From the NCBI RefSeq assembly GCF_029522115.1, contig NZ_JAKWFK010000003.1, positions 310,001-374,000 on the forward strand: DNA of 64,000 bases. Direction: 5' to 3'. The stretch comes from Trinickia sp. Y13 (GTDB lineage Bacteria > Pseudomonadota > Gammaproteobacteria > Burkholderiales > Burkholderiaceae). Shown one piece after another: positions 31,384-39,873 of the stretch. The first letter of the stretch is position 1. Each line of letters starts with the position of its first letter. The position numbers and the translations under genes were made by a program. Under the pieces are notes generated by a model. The model was not told the DNA's origin, did not search any database, and saw only the letters and a list, made by a program, of their open reading frames with translations.

Positions 31384-31460
31384 ATCAATGGCTTGTGGTG
31401 ACCGATAAATTACGTGCGTGCAATTCTAAATTGCACGACGTGGGTCCGTAAGTCATTGAT
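31384..31460 (+). other. Nested imperfect hairpin downstream of guaA
   Basis: Outer arms ATCAATGGCTT (31384-31394) and AAGTCATTGAT (31450-31460) match at 10 of 11 positions; short paired stretches follow inward. The core is a perfect nine-pair stem, CGTGCAATT (31417-31425) / AATTGCACG (31429-31437), with a three-base loop. It could be a guaA terminator or a folded recombination site. The region is visibly richer in A and T than its surroundings. Confidence 0.45.
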
Positions 31461-31490
31461 CGTTTGGAAGGAATAAATCTTCGTTGGTGA

Positions 31491-31973
31491 TTGCGTGTAA
31501 CCCCGAGCAGCAACGACGTCGATCTGACCGAAACCCGCGCCCTCGAACTACACACGCTCCTGCTGAACCAGGTTGTCCGTATGCTTTGCGCAGGGATGAT
31601 TCGCGGCGACCTGTCGGAATACAACATCCTGCTGGTTGCGGATGGGCCCGTGATCATTGATCTACCACAGGCCTTTGACGCAGCCTGCAACAACGAAGCC
31701 GCCTCGATGCTTAAGCGAGACGTCGACAACCTGGCCGCGTACTTCGGACGGTTTGCCCCGCAAATACTCACCGCGGGTTATGGCATGGAGATCTGGACGC
31801 TCTTCGAAGCAGGGCGGCTGCATGTGGATGCCGAATTGACCGGCCGCGTCGAAGTCGACACGGGACCTGTGGACCTCGAAGGCGTCCTGAGGGAACTCGA
31901 AGAGACACGCCTTGAGGAAGACGCGCGAGTGTGGCGACAGCAGGAACAGAGCGCCGCCCACGCAGCCCGGTAA
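31491..31973 (+). pseudogene. RIO-type protein kinase, N-terminally truncated
   Basis: The 160 codons match only the C-terminal half of bacterial RIO1-like kinases: GMIRGDLSEYNILLV, PVIIDLPQAFDAACNN, LKRDVDNLAAYFGRFAP. The N-lobe with the ATP-binding loop and lysine is missing, and the DNA upstream is AT-richer and non-coding. The catalytic-loop histidine of the usual HGDLSEYN motif is replaced by arginine (RGDLSEYN). A TTG at 31491 with GGAAGGA about 20 bases before could start a fragment, but kinase activity is not expected. Confidence 0.75.
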
Positions 31974-32127
31974 CCGTGCTCGATGTCCGGCAGCCGGGCT
32001 CGCGCGACAACGATGGCTGGCGCGGCAGCGGCAATTGCGGGTCGAAGCTGAGCCGGAGGGCTGCTCCCGGTTGGCTAGCCTGTACGTCGGTCGGCTATCA
32101 TGCCTATCCTCTCCGAAGTAGCTCCTT

Positions 32128-33807
32128 ATGATTTCCGTCCGTAATGTCACGCTGCGCCGCGGCGTCAATGTCGTACTCGACCGCGCGTCCGTCACCTTCA
32201 CCCCCGGTGAAAAAATTGGCCTTGTCGGCCGCAATGGCGCCGGCAAGTCATCCTTCTTCGGCCTTCTCAACGGCACGCTGCACGAAGACGGCGGCGAGTT
32301 CTCGATTCCCGCTGGATGGAGGATGGGCCAGGTCGCGCAGGAGATGCCAGAGACGGAGCAGAGTGCGACCGATTTCGTCATCGATGGTGATACCGTGCTG
32401 CTGGCCGCGCAGGCCGAAGTAGTCGCCGCCGAGGCCAGCGACGATGGCATGCGCATGGCGCACGCCTACATGGCCCTGCACGACGCCGGTGCGCATGATG
32501 CCCCCGCACGTGCCCAAGCGCTGATCCTGGGCCTTGGCTTCAGTGCGGCGCAGCTTAGCCAGTCGGTCAACAGTTTTTCCGGCGGCTGGCGCATGCGACT
32601 GCAGCTGGCGCGCGCGCTCATGTGTCCCTCCGACTTGCTGTTGCTCGACGAGCCGACCAATCACCTGGACCTCGACGCGCTGGTCTGGCTGGAAGCGTGG
32701 CTCAAGCGCTATCAAGGAACCCTGGTAGTGATCAGTCACGATCGCGAATTTCTCGACGCGGTGACGCAGGTGACGGTGCACGTCGACAACGCCAAGCTCG
32801 TTCGTTATGGCGGCAACTACAGCAAGTTCGAAGACATGCGCGCGGAGCAGCTCGTGTTGCAGCAGGCCGCGATGGCCAAGCAAGCGGACAAGATCGCCCA
32901 CCTGCAAAAATTCATCGACCGTTTCAAGGCCAAGGCCTCGAAGGCGAAGCAGGCGCAGAGCCGGGTCAAGGCGCTCGAACGCATGGAGAAGATCGCACCA
33001 GTGCTTGCCGACGCAGAGTTCAACTTCGAGTTCAAGGAGCCGCTCAACGTCCCGAACCCGCTGTTGTCGATGCTCGACACGAGCTTCGGCTATCCGGCGC
33101 CGACCGGCGCACTGCCGGGCACGCCGCCCACGGTCATCGTTCGGGGCATCAACCGATCCGTGCTGGCCGGGCAGCGCATCGGCATCCTCGGTGCCAACGG
33201 CCAAGGCAAGTCCACACTGGTGAAGACTGTGGCGCACGCGCTGGCGCCGATTGCTGGCGAAATCAGCGAAGGCAAAGGCCTGAACATCGGCTACTTCGCA
33301 CAGCAGGAACTCGACGTGCTGCGTCCTCTTGATACGCCGATGGAACACATGATCCGCCTTGCCAAGGACACGCCGGCGCACATGCGCGCCCCCGGCCAGA
33401 GCGGCACCGAACAATCACTTCGCACCTTCCTCGGCACCTTCAACTTTAGTGGCGACACGGTCCATCAGGCGGTTAGCACGATGAGCGGCGGCGAAAAGGC
33501 GCGGCTCGTGTTGTGCATGATCGTGTGGCAGCGCCCCAACTTGCTGCTGCTTGATGAGCCTACCAACCACCTCGACTTGGCCACACGCGAAGCGCTAGGC
33601 ATGGCACTCAACGAATTCGAAGGCACCGTGATGCTGGTCAGTCACGACCGGTCCCTGCTGCGCGCGGTATGTGACGAGTTCTGGCTCGTCACCAACGGTG
33701 GCGTCGAGCCCTTCGACGGCGATCTGGACGATTACCAGCAGTTCCTGCGCGACGAAGCCCGTCGCCTGCGCGAGCAGGCTGCCGGAGAGCAGACGGCCAT
33801 CGCCTGA
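32128..33807 (+). CDS. ABC-F family ATPase, YheS-like
   Basis: Soluble protein with two ATP-binding cassettes and no membrane domain; ABC-F proteins act on ribosomes. First cassette: GLVGRNGAGKSS, NSFSGGWRMRLQLA, LLLDEPTNHLDLDAL. Second: GILGANGQGKSTL, STMSGGEKARL, LLLDEPTNHLDLATR. The linker (FKAKASKAKQAQSRVKALE) resembles E. coli YheS rather than resistance-type ABC-F proteins. At 559 residues it lacks most of the C-terminal extension of the roughly 640-residue YheS proteins. No convincing ribosome-binding site before the ATG. Lies inside the guaA-end repeats. Confidence 0.85.
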   Translation: MISVRNVTLRRGVNVVLDRASVTFTPGEKIGLVGRNGAGKSSFFGLLNGTLHEDGGEFSIPAGWRMGQVAQEMPETEQSATDFVIDGDTVLLAAQAEVVAAEASDDGMRMAHAYMALHDAGAHDAPARAQALILGLGFSAAQLSQSVNSFSGGWRMRLQLARALMCPSDLLLLDEPTNHLDLDALVWLEAWLKRYQGTLVVISHDREFLDAVTQVTVHVDNAKLVRYGGNYSKFEDMRAEQLVLQQAAMAKQADKIAHLQKFIDRFKAKASKAKQAQSRVKALERMEKIAPVLADAEFNFEFKEPLNVPNPLLSMLDTSFGYPAPTGALPGTPPTVIVRGINRSVLAGQRIGILGANGQGKSTLVKTVAHALAPIAGEISEGKGLNIGYFAQQELDVLRPLDTPMEHMIRLAKDTPAHMRAPGQSGTEQSLRTFLGTFNFSGDTVHQAVSTMSGGEKARLVLCMIVWQRPNLLLLDEPTNHLDLATREALGMALNEFEGTVMLVSHDRSLLRAVCDEFWLVTNGGVEPFDGDLDDYQQFLRDEARRLREQAAGEQTAIA

Positions 33808-34395
33808 GTTAACGCCCTGGCAGTTCCAGGTTGGAAGCTGCCAGTGCAACTAGTATCAGAGAAAGCGGAACGGGCCATTTATATAGGGGCGACTACGGAA
33901 GTTCGCTCGGGTCCGGCCCCGTTCGCCTTTCGAGTGAGTGGTCCGTTTCCTCACGTCCGTAGCGCTAGCAGTCTGTCCGCGCAAAAGACGGCAGGCAAGG
34001 CGCCGGCGGGCGTCCCTACGGCTTCGTATGGGCGGGTGAACCGCGATCCCGCTGCGGGGCTCCTGCTCGTTTTCACCTTCTGAAACAGAGCCTGATCAGA
34101 AGTTCCCAAGCGTTTGCTGCGGCGTCGGGATTTGAGGCCGACGCGCTTGTGAGAGCGGTGACGATGAAACCTGCGAGGCCGTTCGGCAGACCGTGAGCAA
34201 GGCATGTCCTGGATTGTAACTTATGGGTTACGGCATATCAGACGTCCGCATCGACCCAAGATTGCGGCATCGACCGGCTCAGAAAGGATCGCCCCGGAAT
34301 TCACCTTCGGCTCAGGTCTTCGAGCAACGTTGCCGCTACTGCCTCCTCGGCAATCGCGATGGCATGGCGCTGTATCAGGCACGGGATTGACAACC
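33808..34395. other. Gene-poor stretch between ABC-F gene and right repeat
   Basis: Nearly 600 bases with no ORF I can assign. It begins with a hairpin (CTGGCAGTTCC / GGAA-G-CTGCCAG, 33817-33844) that may end the ABC-F transcript. Around 34000-34200 both strands have short open frames that look like degraded coding DNA. A 67-codon frame (34204-34407) runs into the right repeat and ends TTEWE, echoing the GuaA terminus. Confidence 0.4.
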
Positions 34396-34409
34396 GAGTG
34401 GGAGTGAGG
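34396..34409 (+). repeat. Right copy of guaA-end direct repeat (attR-like)
   Basis: GAGTGGGAGTGAGG, identical to 31349-31362. In the same reading phase it would encode E-W-E-stop, and the codons before it (SGTGLTT) loosely resemble the GuaA ending SGKPPATI. Confidence 0.6.
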
Positions 34410-34420
34410 CTCGCGCTAAC

Positions 34421-36232
34421 CTAGTCTCCGTCAACCTCGATCCGGTTGCGACCGCGCTCTTTCGCGCAATACATGGCCTTGTCGCCACGAGACAGCGACT
34501 GATAGGCACCGACATCGGTCGCGTGCATCGTGCCGACGCCGATGCTTGCGGTCAGCACGATGTGCGCGTCACCGCACAGCAAGGGGGTGCTCGACGTACG
34601 CTGCTGGACGCGTCGCGCGAGCGCCACGGCGGCGTCGGTACCGGTGTCTGGCAGCACCATCGCGAACTCCTCGCCGCCAAGGCGGCCGACGATGTCGCTG
34701 GTCCGCACTTCGGCGCGCAGGAGCGCGGCAAAGTGACTGAGCGCGCGGTCACCAACCTCGTGTCCCCAACGGTCGTTGAGCGCCTTGAAGTTGTCCAGAT
34801 CGAACATCAGCACGGAGGCGACACGACTGCCGGCACGCCGCAGGCGCAATAACTCCGCCTCGCTCTGCATCATGAAGTGGCGGCGATTGGGCAACTGGGT
34901 CAAGAAATCGATTGTCGCCGATTCCTGCAGCTCAGCCTCGATGTGCTTGCGCTCGGTCACGTCGGTGATGAAGCCGTGCCACAGCGTGCTTCCGTCGGCC
35001 AGCCGTTGCGGCCGCGCATCGCCTTGCCGCCAGCGCAAGCCTTGGCGCGGTAGCTGCACTCGATATTCGAGGTGCCACGGCGACATGCTTGTAGCCGATT
35101 CCTCGATCGACTGCCGGTACGCGGCCAGATCGCGCGCATCGATCATCGCGTCCACAGCCTCCGCGCTCGTCGTGGCTTGCTGTGGCGTTAGCCCGTAGAT
35201 ATCGCGGATTCCGTCGCTCGCGTACGGGAAGAACGCGCGCCCATCGGGCATCAGCCGGTATTGGAAGACCAGGCCCGGAACCTCGTTCGTCAGGTTCGTG
35301 ATCAGCTCAACGGACTGCTGTAGCCGCGCGGCCATCTCGCGCAACGCCGTAATGTCGGTTGTCGTGCCGACCATGCGAAGTGCGTGACCATCGCTGTCGC
35401 GGTTGACCACCTTGCCCCGGCTGCAGATCCATTTGTAGCTGCCGTCCTTGCAACGGATCCGGTGCTCGACCGCGTAGCTGTCGGTTTTGGTTTCAAAATG
35501 CGCCCGCATCGCCGCCTCGACGTACGCGAGGTCGTCCGGATGCAAGCGCAGATAGGCGTCTTCGATCCGGTTGGTGAGCTCATGCTCCTCGTAGCCGAGC
35601 ATCGCCTTCCAGGCAGGCGAGTAGTGGATTTCGCCGGTGACGACATTGCGGTCCCAGACGCCGGTCCCGCTGCCGGCAAGTGCCAGCGTCATGAGTTCCG
35701 CGCCGGCTTCCAGTTCTTTCACGCGGTCACGCAGCGTCGGGAGTAACCTCTCACGTTCGAGTCCGTGTGCGATCAACCCAGCCATTTCACGAAGGAATGC
35801 CCGTTGTGCGTCATCGAGTGCGCGGGGCACGTCATCCAGCAGGAACAGCGCGCCCAAATGGAGTCCGTCGGCGTTTGTCAGCGCACAGGCGGTGTAAAAG
35901 CGCGGCCAGCGCGCCTTGCCGCGAAAGCGCTCGTCAACCCACGTATCCGGCACGACGATCATCCCGTCGGTCGCCGTGCTTGCTTGCAACGACGGACCTG
36001 ATAGGTCCGGAGGCAGGACGTCAGGCAAAACGCCATCGACCGCCTTAAGCCGCTGCCCATGAGCGTTGGATAATGTGACCAGGACGGTTGCGACGCCGAA
36101 ATGAGCCCGCGCCAGTCTCGCCACCGCTTGGCATTCCGTGTCAGCCGGCGGCATTGCTACATCGCCGCCCTCCACGGGTGCGGCAGACCGAATGGCGTCT
36201 TCATCGGAGTGGGTGCAAACCAGCATAGGCAT
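34421..36232 (-). CDS. Diguanylate cyclase with GAF and two PAS domains
   Basis: Predicted cytosolic sensor making cyclic di-GMP. An N-terminal GAF domain is followed by two PAS domains (LALAGSGTGVWDRNVVTGEIHY with a PAC-type HRIRCKDGSYKWICSRGK, then YRLMPDGRAFFPYASDGIRD). The C-terminal GGDEF domain has the active GGEEF motif at about residues 519-523 and a product-inhibition RTSD motif five residues before it. The start is uncertain: ATG 36232 gives 603 residues, and an upstream in-frame start at 36358 would add 42. No membrane segment. Divergent from acoR. Confidence 0.85.
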   Translation of the reverse strand: MPMLVCTHSDEDAIRSAAPVEGGDVAMPPADTECQAVARLARAHFGVATVLVTLSNAHGQRLKAVDGVLPDVLPPDLSGPSLQASTATDGMIVVPDTWVDERFRGKARWPRFYTACALTNADGLHLGALFLLDDVPRALDDAQRAFLREMAGLIAHGLERERLLPTLRDRVKELEAGAELMTLALAGSGTGVWDRNVVTGEIHYSPAWKAMLGYEEHELTNRIEDAYLRLHPDDLAYVEAAMRAHFETKTDSYAVEHRIRCKDGSYKWICSRGKVVNRDSDGHALRMVGTTTDITALREMAARLQQSVELITNLTNEVPGLVFQYRLMPDGRAFFPYASDGIRDIYGLTPQQATTSAEAVDAMIDARDLAAYRQSIEESATSMSPWHLEYRVQLPRQGLRWRQGDARPQRLADGSTLWHGFITDVTERKHIEAELQESATIDFLTQLPNRRHFMMQSEAELLRLRRAGSRVASVLMFDLDNFKALNDRWGHEVGDRALSHFAALLRAEVRTSDIVGRLGGEEFAMVLPDTGTDAAVALARRVQQRTSSTPLLCGDAHIVLTASIGVGTMHATDVGAYQSLSRGDKAMYCAKERGRNRIEVDGD

Positions 36233-36473
36233 TGAGGCGTTACTGTGACCGCTCGCGAGTCGAATCAAGCACCTGTATAACGGCACCGCATGCCGCGAAT
36301 TTAGGGGGACGGTCGTCCGGACCGAAGCGAACTCAACTCCCCCTCGGCAGTGGTACATTAACCGCTCGAACGCGAAACATTGGGTGCGCCCCGCGGCGCC
36401 GCCCGAGAGGTCATCGGCTCATCGGCCGGTGCCATTGTGTCCAGCAACGTACGTCCGGACACAGGAGACAAGC

Positions 36474-38498
36474 ATGGACGTCCGGCAGCGCGATCACATC
36501 GAAACGGTGGTCCTAACGACCACCGGCCAGCCTCCCGTAGCGGCACGGATGCACGATGCTATCATCCAAAGCTCGTGGCAGCGTTGCGTGCATCAGTACG
36601 GTCTCGATCCGAGCCGGATGCAGGAGGCTCGCATCGTTCCGGCGCAGCGGCTGCGCGAGCATCAGCAGCGCATCGACGATTTCGCCCGCATCGCACGGTA
36701 TGGCCTCGAAACCCTCTACAGCCAGGTCGCGGGCACGGGTTATGTCGTACTCCTGACCGATGCAGACGGTGTCGCGGTCGACTACCTCGGCGACGAGGGC
36801 GCCGACGCCGGATTGCGCCGCGCAGGCCTCTATCTAGGCGCGGAATGGAGCGAAGATGGGGCGGGCACCTGTGCAGTCGGCACGGCGCTAGCCACCGGCC
36901 ATGCGCTCACCGTGCATCGGGACGATCACTTCGATGCCACGCACATTCCTCTGACGTGTACAGCCGCGCCGCTGTTCGATTCGCACGGCCAGCTTCACGC
37001 GATTTTGGATATATCGGCGCTGAGCTCGCCGCTTGCAAAAGATAGTCAGACCTTCGCGCTCTATCTCGTGCGAACCTACGCGAGTCGAATCGAAGACGCG
37101 TATTTCCTCAGGCGTCACAGGCGAGACTGGATCCTCAAACTGAGCCCCGCGCCGGAATTCATCGACGTCAATCCCGAGTATCTAATCGCGCTCGACGCGA
37201 GCGGCCGCATCGTCGGCCATAACCGCCGCGCTCAGCAAATGTTGGCGGCCGAGGCCAGCTTGGATTCGACAGGTTCGCCGCTGCTCGGCATGCGGTTCGA
37301 CGCATTGTTCGAAGTGCCGCTCGAGCAATTGGGGCGCTTCGTGTATTCGCGTCCGAGCGAGGAACGCGTCGTCCGTTTGGCGGGGAACGGCAAGCGCCTG
37401 TACCTGAGCGCCATGCCGCCGATGTTGCCGGCGCCGGCAGGCACGGCAGACGCTGCACCAGCGCCGTTGCCGCCCGAATTGGCCGCGCTGTGCGGCGACG
37501 ACGCGGCACTGCAGCGCCAGTTGCAATTGGCCGCGAGGCTTGTCGATGCGCCCATCAATTTGCTCATCAACGGCGAAACGGGGAGCGGCAAGGAGTACCT
37601 CGCGCGTGCGTTGCATCGAGCAAGCGCGCGTCGCGGCGGCCCGTTCATCGCCGTCAATTGCGCCGCGATTCCTGAAACGCTGATCGAGAGCGAACTGTTC
37701 GGACACTTGCCCAATAGCTTCTCGGGCGCTGGGTCGAAAGCCAAGCGCGGATTGATCCAAGAGGCCGATGGCGGCACGTTGTTCCTGGACGAGATCGGCG
37801 ACATGCCCCGAGATCTGCAGTCGCGCCTACTGCGCGTGCTCGCCGAAGGCGAAGTGCTCGCGATCGGCGCCTCGCGTCCCGTCCCGGTCAACATTCGCGT
37901 GATATCGGCGACGCACCATCCGTTAGACCGGCTGATCGGCGACGGACGATTCCGCGAAGACCTCTATTACCGTCTGAACGGCGCCCGGCTCGTCCTGCCA
38001 CCGCTGCGCGAACGCAGCGATCTCGATTGGCTGATCGACAAGTTTCTCGCCGGATCCGGAGGTTCGCAGCGATTCACACTGTCCGAATCGGCTCGGTCGC
38101 AATTGCATCGGCACCGCTGGCCGGGCAACCTGCGCGAACTGCGCAACGCGCTCGAATACGCCCGTGCCGTCTGCAACGACAAACATATCGAAGCAAGCGA
38201 TCTGCCCGATGGCATCGGCGGGCCGGGCGTCTCAGTGGTGACGGACGCCTCGGCGCCCGGCAAGGCCGAGCCAGCGCAAGCCGCGGGCGTCGAACCGAAC
38301 GCGTGCGAATCCGAGTGCGCGCTGCTTACGCGGCACCTGCGTGCCCATGGCTGGAACCTCAGTGCCGTCGCACGCGCATTGGGGATCAGTCGCATGACGC
38401 TGTACCGGCGCATGGCGCGCCACGGCATCCAGTCGCCGAACCGTAGCGATGCGGTCTCGTCTCACCCCGAGGGCAGCCCGGACGACGCACGATCTTAG
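36474..38498 (+). CDS. acoR: Sigma-54-dependent acetoin catabolism activator
   Basis: Enhancer-binding protein expected to activate the acetoin operon downstream. AGGAG (36463-36467) is six bases before the ATG; 674 residues. An N-terminal GAF-type sensing region precedes the AAA+ domain with Walker A GETGSGKE (367-374) and GGTLFLDEIGDMP. The C-terminal Fis-type helix-turn-helix is VARALGISRMTLYRRMARHG. The sigma-54 contact loop, usually GAFTGA, reads NSFSGA (414-419), an unusual variant. The sigma-54 promoter 160 bases downstream supports the assignment. Confidence 0.88.
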   Translation: MDVRQRDHIETVVLTTTGQPPVAARMHDAIIQSSWQRCVHQYGLDPSRMQEARIVPAQRLREHQQRIDDFARIARYGLETLYSQVAGTGYVVLLTDADGVAVDYLGDEGADAGLRRAGLYLGAEWSEDGAGTCAVGTALATGHALTVHRDDHFDATHIPLTCTAAPLFDSHGQLHAILDISALSSPLAKDSQTFALYLVRTYASRIEDAYFLRRHRRDWILKLSPAPEFIDVNPEYLIALDASGRIVGHNRRAQQMLAAEASLDSTGSPLLGMRFDALFEVPLEQLGRFVYSRPSEERVVRLAGNGKRLYLSAMPPMLPAPAGTADAAPAPLPPELAALCGDDAALQRQLQLAARLVDAPINLLINGETGSGKEYLARALHRASARRGGPFIAVNCAAIPETLIESELFGHLPNSFSGAGSKAKRGLIQEADGGTLFLDEIGDMPRDLQSRLLRVLAEGEVLAIGASRPVPVNIRVISATHHPLDRLIGDGRFREDLYYRLNGARLVLPPLRERSDLDWLIDKFLAGSGGSQRFTLSESARSQLHRHRWPGNLRELRNALEYARAVCNDKHIEASDLPDGIGGPGVSVVTDASAPGKAEPAQAAGVEPNACESECALLTRHLRAHGWNLSAVARALGISRMTLYRRMARHGIQSPNRSDAVSSHPEGSPDDARS

Positions 38499-38568
38499 CG
38501 CGCGGCGGCAGCACCAGCCACCGCGCCGGGCCAACGATACGCCTGTCAATCGCGATACATCTGATGCT

Positions 38569-38582
38569 GTGACACCTGTCAC
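38569..38582. promoter_or_regulatory. Candidate AcoR enhancer site
   Basis: GTGACACCTGTCAC is a perfect six-base inverted repeat with a two-base centre, 75 bases upstream of the sigma-54 promoter, a plausible distance for an upstream activating sequence. Assignment to AcoR is inferred. Confidence 0.45.
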
Positions 38583-38656
38583 GGTCTCCGCCGCAAATCG
38601 TCTATTCCCGCGCTGAATTTTCGGGGTAATCCCGGAATTTTTCGCCGGGATCCGCA

Positions 38657-38672
38657 TGGCATACCTATTGCA
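38657..38672 (+). promoter_or_regulatory. Sigma-54 promoter of the aco operon
   Basis: TGGCATACCTATTGCA matches the -24/-12 consensus (TGGCAC-N5-TTGCA) at all invariant positions, with GG and GC correctly ten bases apart. It lies 37 bases before acoX and downstream of a sigma-54 activator gene. Confidence 0.85.
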
Positions 38673-38709
38673 GTTAAGCCTGTCGATACCAATACATTAG
38701 GAGACAGGC

Positions 38710-39831
38710 ATGCGCGAACCTTCACCGGTTCGTTCGCCAGCGGTCGGCATCATTGCCAATCCCGTTTCGGCTCGCGACATTCGCCGTGTCGTGGCCAACG
38801 CGAACAGTCTGCAATTGGCCGACCGCGTCAATATCGTGCTGCGCGCCATGGCCGCGCTCGGCGCTTGCGGCGTGACGCGCGTGTTGATGATGCCGGACCG
38901 CGAAGGCTTGATGCCGATGCTCGAACGGCATCTGAAACGCGAGCGTGCGGCGTCGAGCGGCAGCCAAGCATGGCCGCGATTGGAGTGGCTCGCGATGCCC
39001 GCGACGGGCCGCGTCGACGATACTTTTCTTGCCGCGAAACTGATGCGCGAGGCGGCTGTCTCGGCCATCGTCGTGCTGGGCGGCGACGGCACCCATCGCG
39101 CCGTCGTGCGCGAGTGCGGGCAGGTTCCTATCGCCGGTTTATCGACCGGGACCAATAACGCTTATCCCGAGCTACGCGAGGCCACATCGGCAGGCCTGGC
39201 GGTGGGGCTCTATGCGATGGGCCGCATCGCGCCCGACGTGGCGCTCGTCTACAACAAGCGGCTCGACGTCACGCTCGATGCGAGCGGCGGCGCGACTCGC
39301 CACGACATCGCGCTCGTGGACGTCGCAATCGCGCACGAACATTACATCGGTGCAAAGGCCCTATGGCGGACCGATTCGCTCGCTGCCATCTACATGGCCT
39401 TTGCCGATCCCGAGGCGATCGGCCTGTCGGCGATCGGCGGCATGCTCGCGCCGGTGGGGCGGCGTGAACCCGGCGGCCTGCACGTGCAAGTGGCGTCGCC
39501 CGAGGCGCACGCAACGCGATGCGAGGCAGCCGATCCGCTTTTCCATCTTCATGCACCGATCGCACCGGGTCTTTTGCAGCCGGTGCCGGTGTACGGCTGG
39601 CATCGGCTGGTCAACGGCCAGCCGGTCTTGGTCAGCCAACGCGCCGGTGTCGTGGCCTTGGACGGAGAGCGTGAGATCACGTTCGGGCCTGACGATCGAT
39701 TGACGATCACCCTGCGCGAGTGCGCGTTCCGTTCGATTGAGGTGGCCGATTGCCTTCGTTACGCCGCCACGCAGGGCTTGTTGCGCGCGCAACTTTCGGC
39801 GACGTCGGGCGCGGGAGCGCCAGCCTTCTGA
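38710..39831 (+). CDS. acoX: Acetoin catabolism protein X (NAD-kinase-like)
   Basis: Protein of the ATP-NAD kinase superfamily regularly encoded first in acetoin operons; its biochemical role is not firmly established. 373 residues. The GGDGT nucleotide-binding motif is at 124-128 (VVLGGDGTHRAVVREC), followed by GLSTGTNNAYP. Preceded by GGAGA and by the sigma-54 promoter; followed after 42 bases by acoA. Confidence 0.88.
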   Translation: MREPSPVRSPAVGIIANPVSARDIRRVVANANSLQLADRVNIVLRAMAALGACGVTRVLMMPDREGLMPMLERHLKRERAASSGSQAWPRLEWLAMPATGRVDDTFLAAKLMREAAVSAIVVLGGDGTHRAVVRECGQVPIAGLSTGTNNAYPELREATSAGLAVGLYAMGRIAPDVALVYNKRLDVTLDASGGATRHDIALVDVAIAHEHYIGAKALWRTDSLAAIYMAFADPEAIGLSAIGGMLAPVGRREPGGLHVQVASPEAHATRCEAADPLFHLHAPIAPGLLQPVPVYGWHRLVNGQPVLVSQRAGVVALDGEREITFGPDDRLTITLRECAFRSIEVADCLRYAATQGLLRAQLSATSGAGAPAF

Positions 39832-39873
39832 CTTTTTTGCACCCTGAAACGACACACACCAAAGGAGACACGC

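Larger units (their letters stand above)
31349..34409. mobile_element. Probable integrated segment at the guaA 3' end
   Basis: A 3.06-kb stretch bounded by perfect 14-base direct repeats of the guaA terminus. The 3' end of guaA is a well-known integration target for tyrosine-recombinase elements. Inside are an AT-richer hairpin region, a truncated RIO-kinase gene, an ABC-F gene and a 0.6-kb gene-poor tail. No integrase, excisionase or transposase was recognised, so this would be a decayed or minimal remnant. The boundary calls rest on the repeat alone. Confidence 0.5.

Noticed and set aside
31361-31490. tRNA gene as the integration target after guaA
   Set aside because: No cloverleaf or T-loop sequence could be found; the repeat falls in guaA itself.
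32248-33414. 388-codon open frame on the minus strand inside the putative island
   Set aside because: Considered as a lost integrase, but it is antisense to the ABC-F gene and has no recombinase motifs.
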